From: Cryptomeria japonica
Lineage: Eukaryota > Streptophyta > Pinopsida > Cupressales > Cupressaceae
NCBI RefSeq assembly: GCF_030272615.1
Contig: NC_081412.1
Coordinates: forward strand, 664,852,481 to 664,916,480
Length of the DNA stretch: 64,000 nucleotides
Direction: 5' to 3'
Shown: positions 24,385 through 36,260 of the stretch, in pieces
Layout: each line of letters starts with the position of its first letter
Numbering within the stretch: the first letter of the stretch is position 1
Notes under the pieces: generated by a model
The model's database searches: none
The model's input: the letters and a program-made list of their open reading frames with translations, nothing else
Told to the model about the DNA's origin: nothing
Made by a program: the position numbers and the translations under genes

Positions 24385-24754
24385 ATTCTTTTTTTTAATG
24401 TCAAGTAAAATTTTTAATAGGACCGATGACGCAAGCATGACATGGTCTCTCATTCCATGTCAAATACTTTTGACTTGGAGCTATGAAATAGTGAACTTAG
24501 AAATGGGGAACCTTCTCCCCATATAAAAATTATAAGGCTCAAATCCATGAGCACATTGGATCACACAAAGGCACAAGCTTGCAATCACAATGGCTCAATA
24601 GGAGTTTCAACCTTGGTGATCATAACAAGAATACCACCACTTAACCAACACACTATGAAAAGAACCCCCTATATATTATCTTGTAGATTCATCATTATTT
24701 TTGTTTCCATTGGTTTAATGAGTATGTACTTTTAAATAGAACCAGTCTAAAAAT
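24385..24754. other. Intergenic sequence right of the copia-type element
   Basis: No gene or repeat was recognised. Short open frames here have no familiar features. Confidence 0.5.
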
Positions 24755-25431
24755 CCTTTAACATATGCCATTCTTGTACCATTTTTTATTTTTCCTTTTC
24801 CCCTTTCATGTTAGATGTTAATGTTCTAGATCATCTTTATTTTTTATTTCATGTTAGATGTTGATGAAATATTGTATTGTTCATCAACAAATAGAATAGA
24901 TCTTGATGTTGAATGCCAACATATTCAAATAGACACACTGTAGATATAAAACATTATATCTCTGCATTTTGATGAGTTCCTTTTTCTATTTCCAAAATAT
25001 TGATTGCTACTTAACATCTCTCATAAAAATTGAAAATTGAACAAATATCATTATATTTAATATCATTGTTAAATAATTAACATTAAAAATTAAATAACAT
25101 CTTCAATGATGAATCGAAATAGAAAACATGAAGAAAAAGAAACCATGGATCACTAAAGATATGATGTTTCACTACTAATTGTAATCTATAATAATGAAAC
25201 TAGATAGTTAAATAAACATGGGAAATATTGTTTTCATACTACAACAAATAAATTGCTAATTGTCTCTTATTGACTTGTTGACTTATTAATGCCTTCAGTT
25301 TTTTTCTTCCACTCATTAATGTAAGTCTACTTAAATAAAAATAGAACAAGGAAAAACAAGATTATAAATAAAGGAAGCTGAATATTAACTAGCGTTTGCT
25401 CGCTTGTCCTCAGCACTTGCATTCAATCATC
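24755..25431 (+). promoter_or_regulatory. Upstream region of an RLP paralog (duplicate copy 1)
   Basis: This is collinear with the upstream region of the intact RLP gene (about 42115-42885). Shared ordered blocks include ATTTTTTATTT, TTGTTC(A/T)TCAACAAAT, AGATCTTGATGTTG, CATTTTGATGA, TTTAACATCTYTCATAAA, CATTATATTTAATATCATT and AAACTAGATAGTTAAATAAACATG. The TATA box is TATAAATA at 25363-25370, 62 bases before the paralog ATG. Confidence 0.75.
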
Positions 25432-25592
25432 ATGTCTTCCATTTCATTCTGGACGAATCTCACTTTCGCCATGGTGATGCACATACAGTTGAGTTATCCC
25501 TTCATCAGCGGATGCCCAACTGATGAGAGCTAGTTTTCCAAGGAGGCCTCGTCAATCCCTCCGGTCGCCTCTCATCATGGCAAGGCTACAAT
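25432..25592 (+). pseudogene. Broken 5' end of an RLP paralog
   Basis: The ATG at 25432 opens MSSISFWTNLTFAM, close to the start of the intact RLP (MSPISVMLNLTFAL), and reads through the signal peptide to GCPTDES before a TAG. Base-level similarity continues after a frameshift through the LRR N-terminal cap (TCATCATGGCAAGGCTACAA is shared) and stops at about 25592. All LRRs are missing, so it is a remnant of a former neighbouring gene. The conserved ATG position supports the start chosen for the intact gene. Confidence 0.85.
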
Positions 25593-25644
25593 TGTCAATA
25601 CCTATCACTAGGTCTACTTTGTTTCATGCCCGTGATTTGATTGT

Positions 25645-25925
25645 GTAGTATGTCTAATTCAAATTTCCTTTTCGACCAGCCTTTTCTCAAAGTCTTGTGA
25701 ACTTTATCGGTCAATAAGTCAGTAATACACCCTAATCTCATCTAAGTCTAATGAAATTTCTCCCTCGTGAGTCGATAAGTCAATCATACACCCTAATCTC
25801 AGCCGACTCTTGTGAACTGATAACTCTGTATGTCGACATTTTGCTTTTTTATTCTTCACCACAAGCGATTTGGTCCATCGAATTTGGCATGAAGGGAACA
25901 AGGCCGTTACCATTTGTCAACCAAA
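25645..25925 (+). repeat. RLP-cluster repeat, copy 1 (others 26305-26384 and 41290-41503)
   Basis: Shared blocks run in the same order in copies 1 and 3: TGTGTAGTAYGTC, CTTTTCRACTAGCC, TCTCARAGTCTTG, ATACACCCTAATCTCATC, CGACTTGGTCGATTAAATTTGGC-like and CCATTTGTCAACCAAAA. Copy 2 keeps only the first 80 bases and ends at the LINE B insertion. In copy 3 it lies about 1.4 kb upstream of the intact RLP gene. The repeat therefore probably belongs to the duplicated RLP unit. Confidence 0.65.
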
Positions 25926-26304
25926 ATTAATTCACCTGTAGCTACGTAATCTTAATTTTTCTTACTATCTAACCACTCTGGTGTGGACGTGATCAAGGAA
26001 GACGACAATGACAGCCTTGGCTATTCCTAGAGTAGCCAGACTATGTAATGTATTTTTCTAGGTTAGAATTTTCATTGCACTAATATAACTAACTATTCAT
26101 TTTGCTCTGCAATGGATGTGTTTAAGAGATATGAAGTTTTTATATATTTATGTAATACACGAAGTCAATTGACAATCTATTAAGTTAACTAGGTGTGTGC
26201 TATTAGAGTTTTAATAAATAAGTGACAATTACATTAAATGCTTAAAATGCACAAAAGATCAAGCATTCAAAAGATAATATTTTCTTTTCTTTTCATATAT
26301 TGGT

Positions 26305-26384
26305 TGTGTAGTACATCCAACATTGTCTTCTAATTCAAGTTCCCTTTTTCACTAGCCCTTTCTTACAATTTTGTGAACTTAATT
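26305..26384 (+). repeat. RLP-cluster repeat, copy 2 (truncated by LINE B)
   Basis: It begins TTGTGTAGTACATCCAACA and carries the CACTAGCCCTTTCTTACAA and GTCAATAA blocks. It then stops where the T-run of LINE copy B begins at 26394. Confidence 0.6.
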
Positions 26385-26439
26385 AGTCAATAATTTTTTG
26401 ATTAAAGGGTCAAACAAGTTTTGAAGGGACCTAAAACCC

Positions 26440-28037
26440 TATATACAAAATGCTACCATCAGCAAAATATCAGCGAGAGACCAATGGTTAAACAACAAAA
26501 TAAGAGATATGAAATAGTTGAGACATAACAAGGCCTCAGACCAAGACAAGCAAATAACACCAAAAAACAATTACTTGAATGTTTTTAAAATATCAACAAC
26601 CTTAGCCTCACACTCGAAGGCGTCCTAAGAAGACTTCCTATATCCCACAAATCCTGTAGTGATTGGTTAGCAACCTTTTTGAGATGGCCTCTAGTCTACA
26701 TGCACCCTTTGCCCTCTTGAGCACCAACTTGATTACCTTTGTCCTCCACATCAATAAATGGGGGGTTCCCATGCTGCAATTTTTCAAATTTGTTAACCAA
26801 AATCCTCATACTACTTGCAAACTCTTTAATCACATTGTGGTTGTACTTAACTAGTTTAACTAGATTAGTGTTTATATCCTCCACTTTTTTTTTCCAGAGT
26901 CAAAATATGCCCTTTGTAGTTTGATTTCAAATTGGCCACATTCATTACTACTCTTTGAAGAGATGCCACCACTTTTTTGCCTTTTTTATCCACCCACAAA
27001 CCACCATGCTCTACACCCTCATCTAACCTAGATTGAATAGACCTTATATTGAGGCTCATCTATTTGATTTCATGGAAATACCACTTGTGCAATTTAAAAT
27101 AATTCACCACTGCATCCCTAGCGAGACCCAATACATCATCATGGTTTTCCAAATCCAAGTTTAAATTGGGAGAATCAACATTTAGCTGATATGGGAATAG
27201 CAATCTCACAACCCTATCCTTAGAGCCCTCCATAGAGTCATCTGAAGGGGAAGAGTGGTGATCACTCTACTACTCGAAATGGGAAGAAACATGAGAGGGT
27301 CTTTTCTGTTTTCCCCTCTTCAAGGTCCTACTTGAGCTCAACTTTCCCCTTTTGATCCTAAATCTAATCTCATAATCATCCTCAGTATCCCACCCCTCAT
27401 CCTTCAACGGGGTAAATTCCTCAAAAAATTTAGGCTTGCTTCTAGAAGAGGAGGGAAAACAATTAATGTGTTTCATAACAAGCATAATAAGGCCTTCATG
27501 CAAGATAGGGTTTACTGGGTTCTTCTTGTGATCTCTAATACCCTCATTCAAGGAAGACAAGATAAATTAGAAACAAAATCCTATCCTTATGCCTAAAATG
27601 GTTAACAAACACAAAATGATGTCCGAAAAAATTAGTGTAATGGCCATCAAGGGACAAATACTACATAAATACCTTAAAGACCACCACCTAATTATGTTTG
27701 ATAAATCCCATTCCAAGGCCACTCTTTGTCTTCCTAACCAGATGTTTTGCCTCTTTTCCTCTAGGAAATTTTTGCACTTCTTCATTCGAGGCTTTTTTGC
27801 CACTAAAGACCTTCTTACAAGTAATCTAAAAAATAAGCTCTTTTGTGAGGTCCACCTTCTTGCCATACATCGAAACACATGTATCCTTTTATCCTTTGAC
27901 AATAATTGTAGACACTTTATGGTTATACCGATGAAGCCTTTTCAGATATAGAATGGCATCCCCTTTCTGCAAAATTTGCCATATCATAGCATTTTTTTGC
28001 ACCCCTTCATAGTTGATTGGATCTAGATAGTTCCTAC
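26440..28037 (-). pseudogene. Uncharacterised accessory protein of LINE copy B
   Basis: On the minus strand the reading begins right of the LTR insertion (about 36110-36072, SDLSMGYS), continues at 28037 (RNYLDPINYEGV, then IWQILQKGDAILYLKRLHRY), and runs with stops and frameshifts to about 26600. It keeps the order seen in copy A: the W-IL--G start, an SLDGHY/TLDGRF block, an HHF-HFRH-RIL block (about 27570-27650), an acidic Ser-rich linker (27270-27560) and a charged, helix-prone segment (26865-27059). No known domain is recognised. Only ordered motif similarity ties it to copy A, so homology is likely but not proven. Confidence 0.55.
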
Positions 28038-29295
28038 TGTAGCGTCGTAAAATTGCGACACTTGCAATTTTGACTGCATTTGGGTCTTCACAATGGCGGC
28101 GCAACACTGAACCTGAATGGAGACCCCGAAACCTGTTTACGACATCAAAAACTACATCTTTCTGCACCTTGGCCTAATCCTCCTTGCACCCTGCTATCCT
28201 GGGAGGTGGGACCATGGCGCCCAACACCCTAGTCCTTTAGGACAATGGCGCCTAGTGCCCTGGTCCCTCAGGACCATGGTGCCCAACGCCCTGGTCCCTG
28301 GCCCTATTTTGGGCCTGGTCTCTTGTTGGCCATCGGGTCTTCAAGTTTGCAGTTTGGAAAATAATGTCCTAGGTCGGCCTAAGGTCGGAAAAATTAGTCT
28401 TCTAACCCTAATTGACAAGTATATAAACTACATTTCCTCTCACGAAAAAAGGAGAGAAAAACATATGTGTACAAGAGGCGGAAGCGATATTCAAACATTC
28501 AAACATTCAATCATTCAAGCATTCCTTCAAGCAATTGAGCATTCGAGGTCTCCATTCAAGGCTAGGTGTTGCATTCAAGACAAGGATTCAACCATTGAAG
28601 AGGAGATCACCTACAACACACAACATACAACATACAACATCATTACACCTTTGCATGTAAGAATACAAACATTCTTACAACAAGGTATCAGTACTTTATT
28701 ACATTACAAACATTTACATTTACAACATTCTCATTTCTTGGTTAATTCCAAAACCGGGGTTTGACATGAAGGCAAACCCCTAATCCCTAACCCCCCAATC
28801 ATCCTCTCTTTTCTATGTGTAGGTTGCAGGTACGCGGTTGTAATTGAAGATCTGGAATCCTTGTGCAGAGACGAACAGATCCCCCTTTGTTTCGTGGATT
28901 TTTCGGAGGACCGTGTGCACTCTGGGCGCCATCGTCTCGTCAACTTTCACTCAAAATGCAGGACAACATCATCTAAACATTTTACTGCTAATTCCAGGTC
29001 CGTAGCTTCATCTTGTGTCTCTATCTCTGTCTACAAGCGAATCTTTCCTACTTTCACATACACTCCTAATTCAATCCTTCTATCTACATTCTTTACAAAA
29101 GAGGGTATCCTTGTTGTCTCAACCCTTGAAACTCATTTAGAATTCAATCTTGCATTGTGTGGAATTGGATATTGTGAGTTTCAACCCCTCTTTTGAATCT
29201 AAAGTCTCTCCTAAGTGAAAACCGTCAATCCTAATGACCTCCTTTCTCTCTCCTTGGAGTGGGGGAACACCTAGGGTTCGATTTTCCGCTTTACA
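28038..29295 (+). repeat. 5' LTR (1258 bp) of the gag-protease element
   Basis: It starts TGTAGCGTCGTAAAATTG and ends TTCCGCTTTACA. It includes three tandem 31-bp units (28209-28301), a probable CATTCAAACATTCAAGCATTC repeat zone (about 28490-28560) and TTGCAGGTACGC at 28824-28835. The open frames found across it are interrupted, lie in non-coding sequence and have no known domain. Confidence 0.92.
28209..28301 (+). repeat. Three tandem 31-bp hairpin-forming units in the 5' LTR
   Basis: Units start at 28209, 28240 and 28271, each of the form GGACCATGGCGCC followed by GCCCTGGTCC. Unit 3 can pair GGACCA with TGGTCC. The 3' LTR has a single unit (about 35046-35075). The copy-number difference accounts for most of the 60-bp length difference between the LTRs. 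Confidence 0.9.
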
Positions 29296-29314
29296 TTTTG
29301 GTGAACCCGATGTG
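29296..29314 (+). other. Primer binding site of the gag-protease element
   Basis: TTTTGGTGAACCCGATGTG follows the LTR end directly. Its position and its start TGGTGAACCC (complement of a tRNA ending GGGTTCACCA) fit a primer binding site. I cannot name the tRNA with certainty. Confidence 0.65.
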
Positions 29315-30670
29315 AACATCCTAATTCTGATTATTCATGGTTAGATCTAAAAATTTTTGCTTCCTTAATTACATTTCCATGTTTGATCTTTTGCAAATTT
29401 TAGAGGTTAATTGTATAAAAACCCTAAATTTTCTTTTTAGTAATTGAGCTTGTGAAATGTTTAATTGTTAATGCTTGTTTTAGATCTACCCTTCTATTAC
29501 AAATTATCAATTCATATTTGTGCTTTAATTCTGAAAATTAAGTGGTTAAGTGTCAAAACCCTAATTTTTAAAACCCTCTTGATTCAACCTTTGACCGATA
29601 ATTTCACTGATCAAAACACCTCCAAATCGGCTGTAACTTTGGATTCCGCAACAAAATCACAATATCTTTCATCCCTAAAAATTTTGAAAAAAGTTGCGAG
29701 GACCGTGTGCACCCCGAGCACCATTGTTCCCGACATTTTTTCTGAAATTTCAGGAGCTAGATCTTACTATATTTTTCTGCTAGAATCCAGAATCTTGGCT
29801 AATTTCAGCAATTCTGACACTTTCAAAATTAAAGTCAAAGTTGGTCTAGTGATTGCTTGGATTAAGGCTTCTAATCATTCAAAAATTGTTGAAATTGAAA
29901 TTTTGTGTCAAAATTGTGTTTCTTACTGTCCTAAATCTGAAAAGTGTGTTGGCATTCATTCAAAGTTTCAATGCTTTATTCAAATTTTTGCAATTTGTGA
30001 CTTTTGAAATTAAGTGTTTAATTGCAACAACTTTGATTTCCGCTTTCAAAATTGAATTTTGCATGAAATTGATTCAAATTTTAAATTTCAAAGCTTGCAT
30101 TGCTTTTAGTATTCCCTCTAAAATCATAAAATTCAAAATTTTAGTTTCCCTCTCTTTTTCAAAATTCAAATTTTGCATTTTTCAACAATCTTGGTAGGGT
30201 TCAATTTTGAGATTGCAACTTTAATTTGGCTTATCTACAGATTGTAAAATCACTCAATTTTTTTAGATTAGCTTTAAAATCATCATAACCTTCATCCCTG
30301 AAAATTTCAAAAAAAGTTGCAAGGACCGTGTGCACTCTGTTCGCCACGGTCCCCAACATTTTTTTCGAAATTTTGGGAGATTGTCATGATTGCATTTAAC
30401 AGCTTAAATCTAGGAGATTGGCTGATTTTATTGAAATTTGCTACCTCTAAATTCGAAAATAAATTCAAAATTCAAGATTTCAATTTTCAAGGTAACAATT
30501 AAAATTAAGAGCTACCCCCCTTGGCCCTAATTTTTCAATTGTGCCTACCTTTCTTGGAAGTTGTGTTTCCCTCTTCTTTCACAAAGTTCAAATTGGATAA
30601 TCATTATCTCATTGTTCAATTTTGCCAACTTTATTTTCAAAATTCAACATCTTCTCTCTCTCTCTAGTGC
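29315..30670 (+). other. Long leader of the gag-protease element
   Basis: This is 1.36 kb of T/A-rich sequence between the primer site and the gag ATG. Two copies of a segment also found in the LTRs lie at about 29685-29755 and 30300-30385 (AAAGTTGC, then GGACCGTGTGCAC). The open frames here are of low complexity (CAAAATTTC-type) and I do not regard them as coding. Confidence 0.6.
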
Positions 30671-33600
30671 ATGAGTTTTACAACAATAAGCCCTACTTAC
30701 ACTATTCCCGTTAGACGAAGCCTTAGAATTAAGTCTTTCCAAGGTTTAATTACCGAGGAGATGGAACCTAATTTGAATGGCCTTTTTAATGAGGACATGG
30801 GTAATTCCTCTAATCCTCTTAATGATGAAGAAGCTCTCCATGAGGTTTCTGTAGAACAACTTTCGAAGTTGGATAGCCAATTTGATGATTTTCAACAATG
30901 GATGTCTCAAGAATACCCCGATAGTCAAGCTCTTTCATTAATTGAGGGTCTAAAACATATGGTTCAAAGTGATAAGAATGGAATTGATATTTTATGTAGT
31001 ATTGCACACATCGTGGATTTGAATGTGATGCCTATGAAGAGTTGTGCCGAAACTTTAGGTTATACACAACCTCCTACTCATGCCAATCATTCTATTCCTT
31101 TGACAACTTCTATTGCTAGTATACCTACTTTTACATCAAACATAATGACTACTTCAATACAAAACATTCCACCTATGATCACCAGTCATGGGGGCAATCC
31201 TTCCTCTTCAATCAACCCTCTTCCTTCATTCAATCTGACTTCTTCATTCATTCCTTCAATGAGTGTCCCTATTACATCTCCACAAATGAACATGACGCAA
31301 GGGGGCAATTCATTCAACCATTCCATTCCTCCTTGTAGTGTTCCTTTCTTTCCAATCATCTCCTATGACTAACTATCATAGTGTCCCACCACCTTACTCT
31401 CAATCAATACCTTCTTTCAATAACATAACACCTCCATCACAATCTAACACGTCTAATATGAACTCTTTGACTAAAGCAACCATTAACAATCTTGCACAAA
31501 CTGTCTCTTCGTTACAACAACAAATTGCCTCTATGAATCAATCTAAGTTTAGTGTGCCTACATTTGATGTTGTGAGCCCACTTTCTCTTGACTTTGTTCG
31601 AGCTATCCCTCCTAAGCATGTTGAAATTGCACAATTGGAGCTTTATAATGGTAAAGGTGATCCTCTAACACATGTTAAGACCTTTCAAACAATATGTATT
31701 GATTTTGCTCATGACCAAAGGTTGCTTGCAAAACTGTTTACTAGAACATTAAGAGATAAGGCTCTACAATAGTATTGCTCGTTGCCTTCCTATTCTATTA
31801 CTTCTTTCCAACAACTTGCAAATGCTTTTATTCAACAATTTCAAAACAATATAAGTCCTAAAGTTACTTTGATTGATTTAATGCATTGTAAACAAGGTGT
31901 TAAAGAAAAAGTGACTGATTTCATTGGTAGATATAAGCATTTGTGTGCTCAAATTTCTTTTCCAGTACCTGACAATGATATTCAAAGAATCTTTATTTCT
32001 AATTTACAAAAAGATATTAGAGAAAAACTTATGTTTTCTAAGTTTACTTCTTTCCAATAGTTGTGTGCAACTCTTCACAATTATCAACTGACCGTGAGTC
32101 AAATGGAACAAGCAAATCCTATGGCTCTGAGTGATAAGGGTGATAGTAGTAAACAACCATTTGGGAAGTTTAAACCGAATAGAGGGTTTGTTAAGTTCAA
32201 TGAAAACATTACCAACAACAATGTGAATGCAGCATCAGGTGTGCCTCCTATTTCTAAGTTTTTCAAGAAAGAAAGAGAGTTTACTCCTTTGAACGAATCA
32301 TTGCATAGTATTATGAATAAGTTATTGGAAAAAAATGTGCTTACTCTCCCTCCTATAAAGCAAATAGATCCTACAAAGATTAATTCACCCTATTTTGATA
32401 ACAAACTTTTTTGTCAATTTCATCGTCAACCTGGGCATGATATTGAAAAATGTTTTTCTTTAAAGGGTAAAATTCAAGATTTGATTGATAATAATACTAT
32501 CTCTGTTTCAGGTGTGAATGATAAAGGCAACACATCTGTAGCTCTTCCTAACCAGAATCTTAAGATTTGTACTGATCCATTACCTTCTCATACCTCTAAT
32601 GTGATTGAGACTAATGGTTCCTCTTTCTCACCTGATGGTCTTGTGTCTATGACTCCGAATGTGATTAACTTTGTAGAGCAGCAGAAAATCCCTAAAGAAC
32701 CTTCCATCACATTTGATTCCAGTGAAACTATCAGGGCACCTGATGGTCCTTTACATATAGTTGCAAAAGTCAAGAATACACCTTGCCATGGAGTGCTTAT
32801 TGATCCTTCTTGCATGGTTAATGTTATTACTAAAGAATTTCTTTTTACTTTGCAATTGAATCAAGTGATCTATGACAAAACAAATGTGGTTGTGAAATTA
32901 TTTGATGCATTTTCTTCCCCTGCAATTGGTTCTATTACATTACCTATTGAGGTCCATAACAAATCCCTTGATGTGAGCTTTGCTATTGTTCCATCATCCG
33001 AACAATTTTGTGTGAAGCTAGGCTATCCTTGGCTATCTTCCATGAAAGCTATTGCTTCTCCTATTCACAAGTGTTTGAAATTTCCCCATAATGGTGAAGT
33101 TGTTACTATCAATCATAGTCTCTTTAAACTAGCTGAAAGAACTTCTAGCATTCCTATTGATTATTTCTGGCCTAAACAATTCCAATCTCTTCCACTGCGA
33201 AGTGATCATCTTTTCAAATCTTATCAAAAGTGGAAAAAAGATATGATCCTATCTCTAAGTGAACCTCGAACACCCAAACTTTATGTTCCTATCATTCTTG
33301 AGAAGGAAGTTCTTCCTTTGAAAGATAAAACTAATGTCTTTCCTCAAGAAGATTCCCAACCCATTCCTATGGATGTGACTATGTCTATGTCTAATAAACT
33401 TTCTAAAAGTAGACCTATACCTCCTCCTCATGATGGACTTGGTCTCCTTCCTAAACCAAATATTCCTCCTTTATATGGAGTAGTTCCTCCTCTTTCCTCT
33501 TATAAAGAGAAGAGACCTTCCTCTTCTCCTATTATCCAACCTAAGAGACCACAACCTAAACATCCAAGTGATAAGGATGAGAACATTCCTCCTCCTCAAT

Positions 33601-34121
33601 CTTCTCAACTTCCAACTAAGACTAGATGAAATCATTCTGCACGTGAACGCCGACGAAAGCATCGTCTTAGAGCTCATGCAGCTGCTTCTCAAACTTTGCA
33701 ATCCCCAAAAACACCTTCAGCTAGTATTATTCCATGTTCTCCTCAGCCGAAAATTGAGCCAAAATCTCCTAAGCATAAGATGCATGATGGTTTTGATCCT
33801 GTGCGAGTTAAAGATCCTATTTTTATAAATCTTGATGATGATATAGATGAAAATGTTATTCATGATGAGAATGTTACTTCTCTTGCTTCTGATAGTGAAT
33901 ATGAATATGTTGATATTGATAACCATTTATCTAATGAATTTTCTAAAGCACTTATCCTAGCTCCTAGACAAGAACAACGTGTCTTGGAACATGAACATAG
34001 CCCTTGTTTGGATCTTGTGATAGCTCCATCTACTGTGTTGGATGTTCCTCCTCTAGCGTGTTTCCTACCTTCCCAAAATATTGATCAGCAAGATCAGGGG
34101 GTGGATGACATGCTAGACTAG
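30671..34121 (+). pseudogene. Gag-protease polyprotein of the non-autonomous LTR element
   Basis: Gag forms the virus-like particle and the protease would cut it. The ATG at 30671 begins MSFTTISPTYTIPVRRSLR and reads to 31372. A frameshift near 31340-31370 shifts to the third frame, which stays open to 34121 except for stops at 31770, 32058 and 33627. The gag core lies at about 31610-32060 (LELYNGKGDPLTHVKTF, ITSFQQLANAFIQQF, KVTDFIGRYKHL). A CX2H-type zinc finger-like CQFHRQPGHDIEKC is at about 32410-32452. A retropepsin-like fold follows at 32770-33050 (GVLIDPSCMVNVIT, then LGYPWLSS). The usual D-S/T-G is D-P-S here, so activity is doubtful. A proline-rich tail and an acidic C-terminus complete it. 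Confidence 0.85.
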
Positions 34122-34858
34122 TTCATTAGCACAACAGACTCTCTCCTCCTCTCTTGATATCTTTTGTTACTTCTTCTATGTGTTATTCTCATTCTTCTAT
34201 TTGTTGTCCTTAGTGTTGTCTACTTGAGGATGATGCAAAGCATTGAGATCTCTTTTGGTCTCTCTCATGTTGACTCAAAAGACACACGTGTTCCCTTCTT
34301 CTAGGTGACCTTCCTTGATTGGGGAATGAAGAACAATTATGCATACATACATATGATATACATGAATTATCATATAGGATACTGACCCCAAGGAAAGCGA
34401 AGTCACCTCGTGCTTTGTGTTTTGTGTCTATTATCCTTGGGTTTATCTCACACTTGGGGGCTAAATCTTTGTGATAACATGCTCCTTTCCCTTCTCATTT
34501 CTTATGTGTATCACTACCTTAAAGTAATCACCCCTGACGAGGCATGTGTGATCACTTTAACGTAGGGGGCATACACTCCGTCCATATCTCTTCAAGATTC
34601 TTAAAAATTTCTTGGCGAACTTAGCTTTGCCTTGAAATTTTTTGGTATTATTCTTGCATGACTTATAGTGAGGGAACCGTACTACTATCAGTCATGGTTC
34701 TCCCTCATGATCTTCCCTTTTACTTTTTCAATCGAAGTCATAAGATCCTTAGTCCACAGGGGGCTTGGTGTATCTTGCCTCCTTGACGTGGTGAAAGTCT
34801 TTCAACGTTGTTTCCTTGTACTTTACCGGAAGTATGGGTGTACGCTTATACTCCCGCT
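34122..34858 (+). other. 3' untranslated region of the gag-protease element
   Basis: No coding motif was found. T/C-rich stretches and a CTTGGGGGCTAAA-like block (34452-34466) resemble the polypurine tract downstream. Confidence 0.5.
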
Positions 34859-34873
34859 AAAGTGGGGGCTAAA
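34859..34873 (+). other. Polypurine tract of the gag-protease element
   Basis: AAAGTGGGGGCTAAA directly precedes the 3' LTR start TGTAGTG at 34874. Confidence 0.85.
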
Positions 34874-36071
34874 TGTAGTGTCATAAAATTGTGACACTTG
34901 CAATTTCGACTACATTTGGGTCTTCATGATGGCAGCGCAACACTGAACCTGAATGGAGACCACGAAACCTGTTTACGACATCAAAAACTGCATCTTTCTA
35001 CACCTTGGCCTGATCCTCCTTGCACCCTGCTGTCCTGGTAGGTGGGACCATGGCGCCCAGTGCCCTGGTCCCTGGCCCTATTTTGGGCCCAGTCTCTTGT
35101 TGGGCATCGGGTCTTCAAGTTTGCAATTTGGAAAATAATGTTCTTAGGTCGGCCTAAGGTCAGAAAAATCATTCTTCTAACCCTAATTGACAAGTATATA
35201 AACTACATTTCCGCTCATGGAAAAAGGAGAGAAAAACATATGCGTACAAGAGGCGGAAGCGATATTCAAACATTCAAACATTCAAGCATTCAAGTATTCC
35301 TTCAAGCAACTGAGCATTCGAGGTCTCCATTCAAGGCTAGGTGTTGCATTCAAGACAAGGATTCAACCATTGAAGAGGAGATCACCTACAACACACAACA
35401 TACAACATACAACATCATTACACCTTCACATGTAAGAATACAAACATTCTTACAACAAGGTATCAATACTTTATTACATTACAAACATTTACATTTATAG
35501 CATTCTCATTTCTTGGTTAATTCCAAAACTGGGGTTTGACCTGAAGGCAAACCCCTAATCCCTAACCCCCCAATCGTCCTCTCTTTTCTGTGTGTAGGTT
35601 GCAGGTACGCGGTTGTAATTGAAGATCTGGAATCCTTGTGCAGAGACGAACAGATCCCCCTTCGTTTTGCGGATTTTTCGGAAGATCGTGTGCACTCTGG
35701 GCGCCATCGTCCCATCAACTTTTGCTCAAACTTGTAGGACAGCATCGTCTTGACATTTTAGTACTAATTCCAGGTCCGTAGCTTCATCCCGTGTCTCTAT
35801 CTCTGTCTACAAGCGAATCTTTCCTACTTTCACATACACTCCTAATTCAGTCCTTCTATCTACATTCTTTACAAAAGAGGGTATCCTTGCTATCTCAACC
35901 CTTGAAACTCATTTAGAATTCAATCTTACATTGTGTGGGATTGGATCTTGTGAGTTTTAACCCCTCTTTTGAATGTAAAGTCTCTCCTAAGTGAAAACCC
36001 TCAATCCTAGTGACCTCCTTTCTCTCTCCTTGGAGTGGGGGAACACCTAGGGTTCGATTTTCCACTTTACA
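34874..36071 (+). repeat. 3' LTR (1198 bp) of the gag-protease element
   Basis: It is collinear with the 5' LTR throughout, starts TGTAGTGTCATAAAATTG and ends TTCCACTTTACA. It has one 31-bp unit where the 5' LTR has three, and TTGCAGGTACGC at 35599-35610. Confidence 0.92.
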
Positions 36072-36260
36072 CCTACTATAACCCATACTTAAATCACTAT
36101 AATCACTAGAAACCAAAGGTTGAAGGAAATAAAAAAATCCAAATCTTGCCAAGTATGAAAAATATCTAGAAAGTCTGGGACCTAGGCAACGTGGCACAAA
36201 ATGTATAATGCTTTGATTTTGTCATATCAATTAATGATTGCTTCCCACATGAGCATGTAA

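Larger units (their letters stand above)
25593..26393. other. Intergenic sequence with two copies of an RLP-cluster repeat
   Basis: Apart from the repeat copies at 25645-25925 and 26305-26384, no feature was seen. A further internal duplication of CAATCATACACCCTAATCTC type lies at about 25711-25805 (period about 61 bases). Confidence 0.5.
28038..36071 (+). mobile_element. Gag-protease-only LTR retrotransposon (8.03 kb)
   Basis: Two clear LTRs (28038-29295, 34874-36071), a primer binding site, one long gag-protease coding region, a polypurine tract and the duplication CCTAC (28033-28037 and 36072-36076) define the element. Reverse transcriptase, RNase H and integrase are absent, and the remaining space (34122-34858) shows no such motif. 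This fits the non-autonomous type described in plants as TR-GAG-like. The LTRs are very similar by eye apart from an extra two repeat units in the 5' copy, so the insertion is younger than the copia-type element to its left. Confidence 0.92.
26394..36260 (-). mobile_element. LINE copy B (minus strand), split by a gag-protease LTR element
   Basis: The element reads on the minus strand, with a T-run at 26394-26399 as its tail. Its final bases resemble those of LINE copy A. It carries a diverged version of the same accessory protein. The LTR element 28038-36071 inserted within it (CCTAC duplicated); its own sequence is therefore 26394-28037 plus 36072 to about 36260. The right border is uncertain because a copia fragment adjoins it and no target duplication was found. 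Possible remains of the RNase H end lie at about 36230-36260. Confidence 0.6.

Noticed and set aside
28117-28764. 215-codon open frame in the 5' LTR
   Set aside because: It lies wholly inside an LTR and is broken into shorter frames in the 3' LTR copy; no known motif.
29465-30197. Open frames in the leader of the gag-protease element
   Set aside because: Low-complexity FKIKF-type peptides from T/A-rich sequence, without start context or motif.
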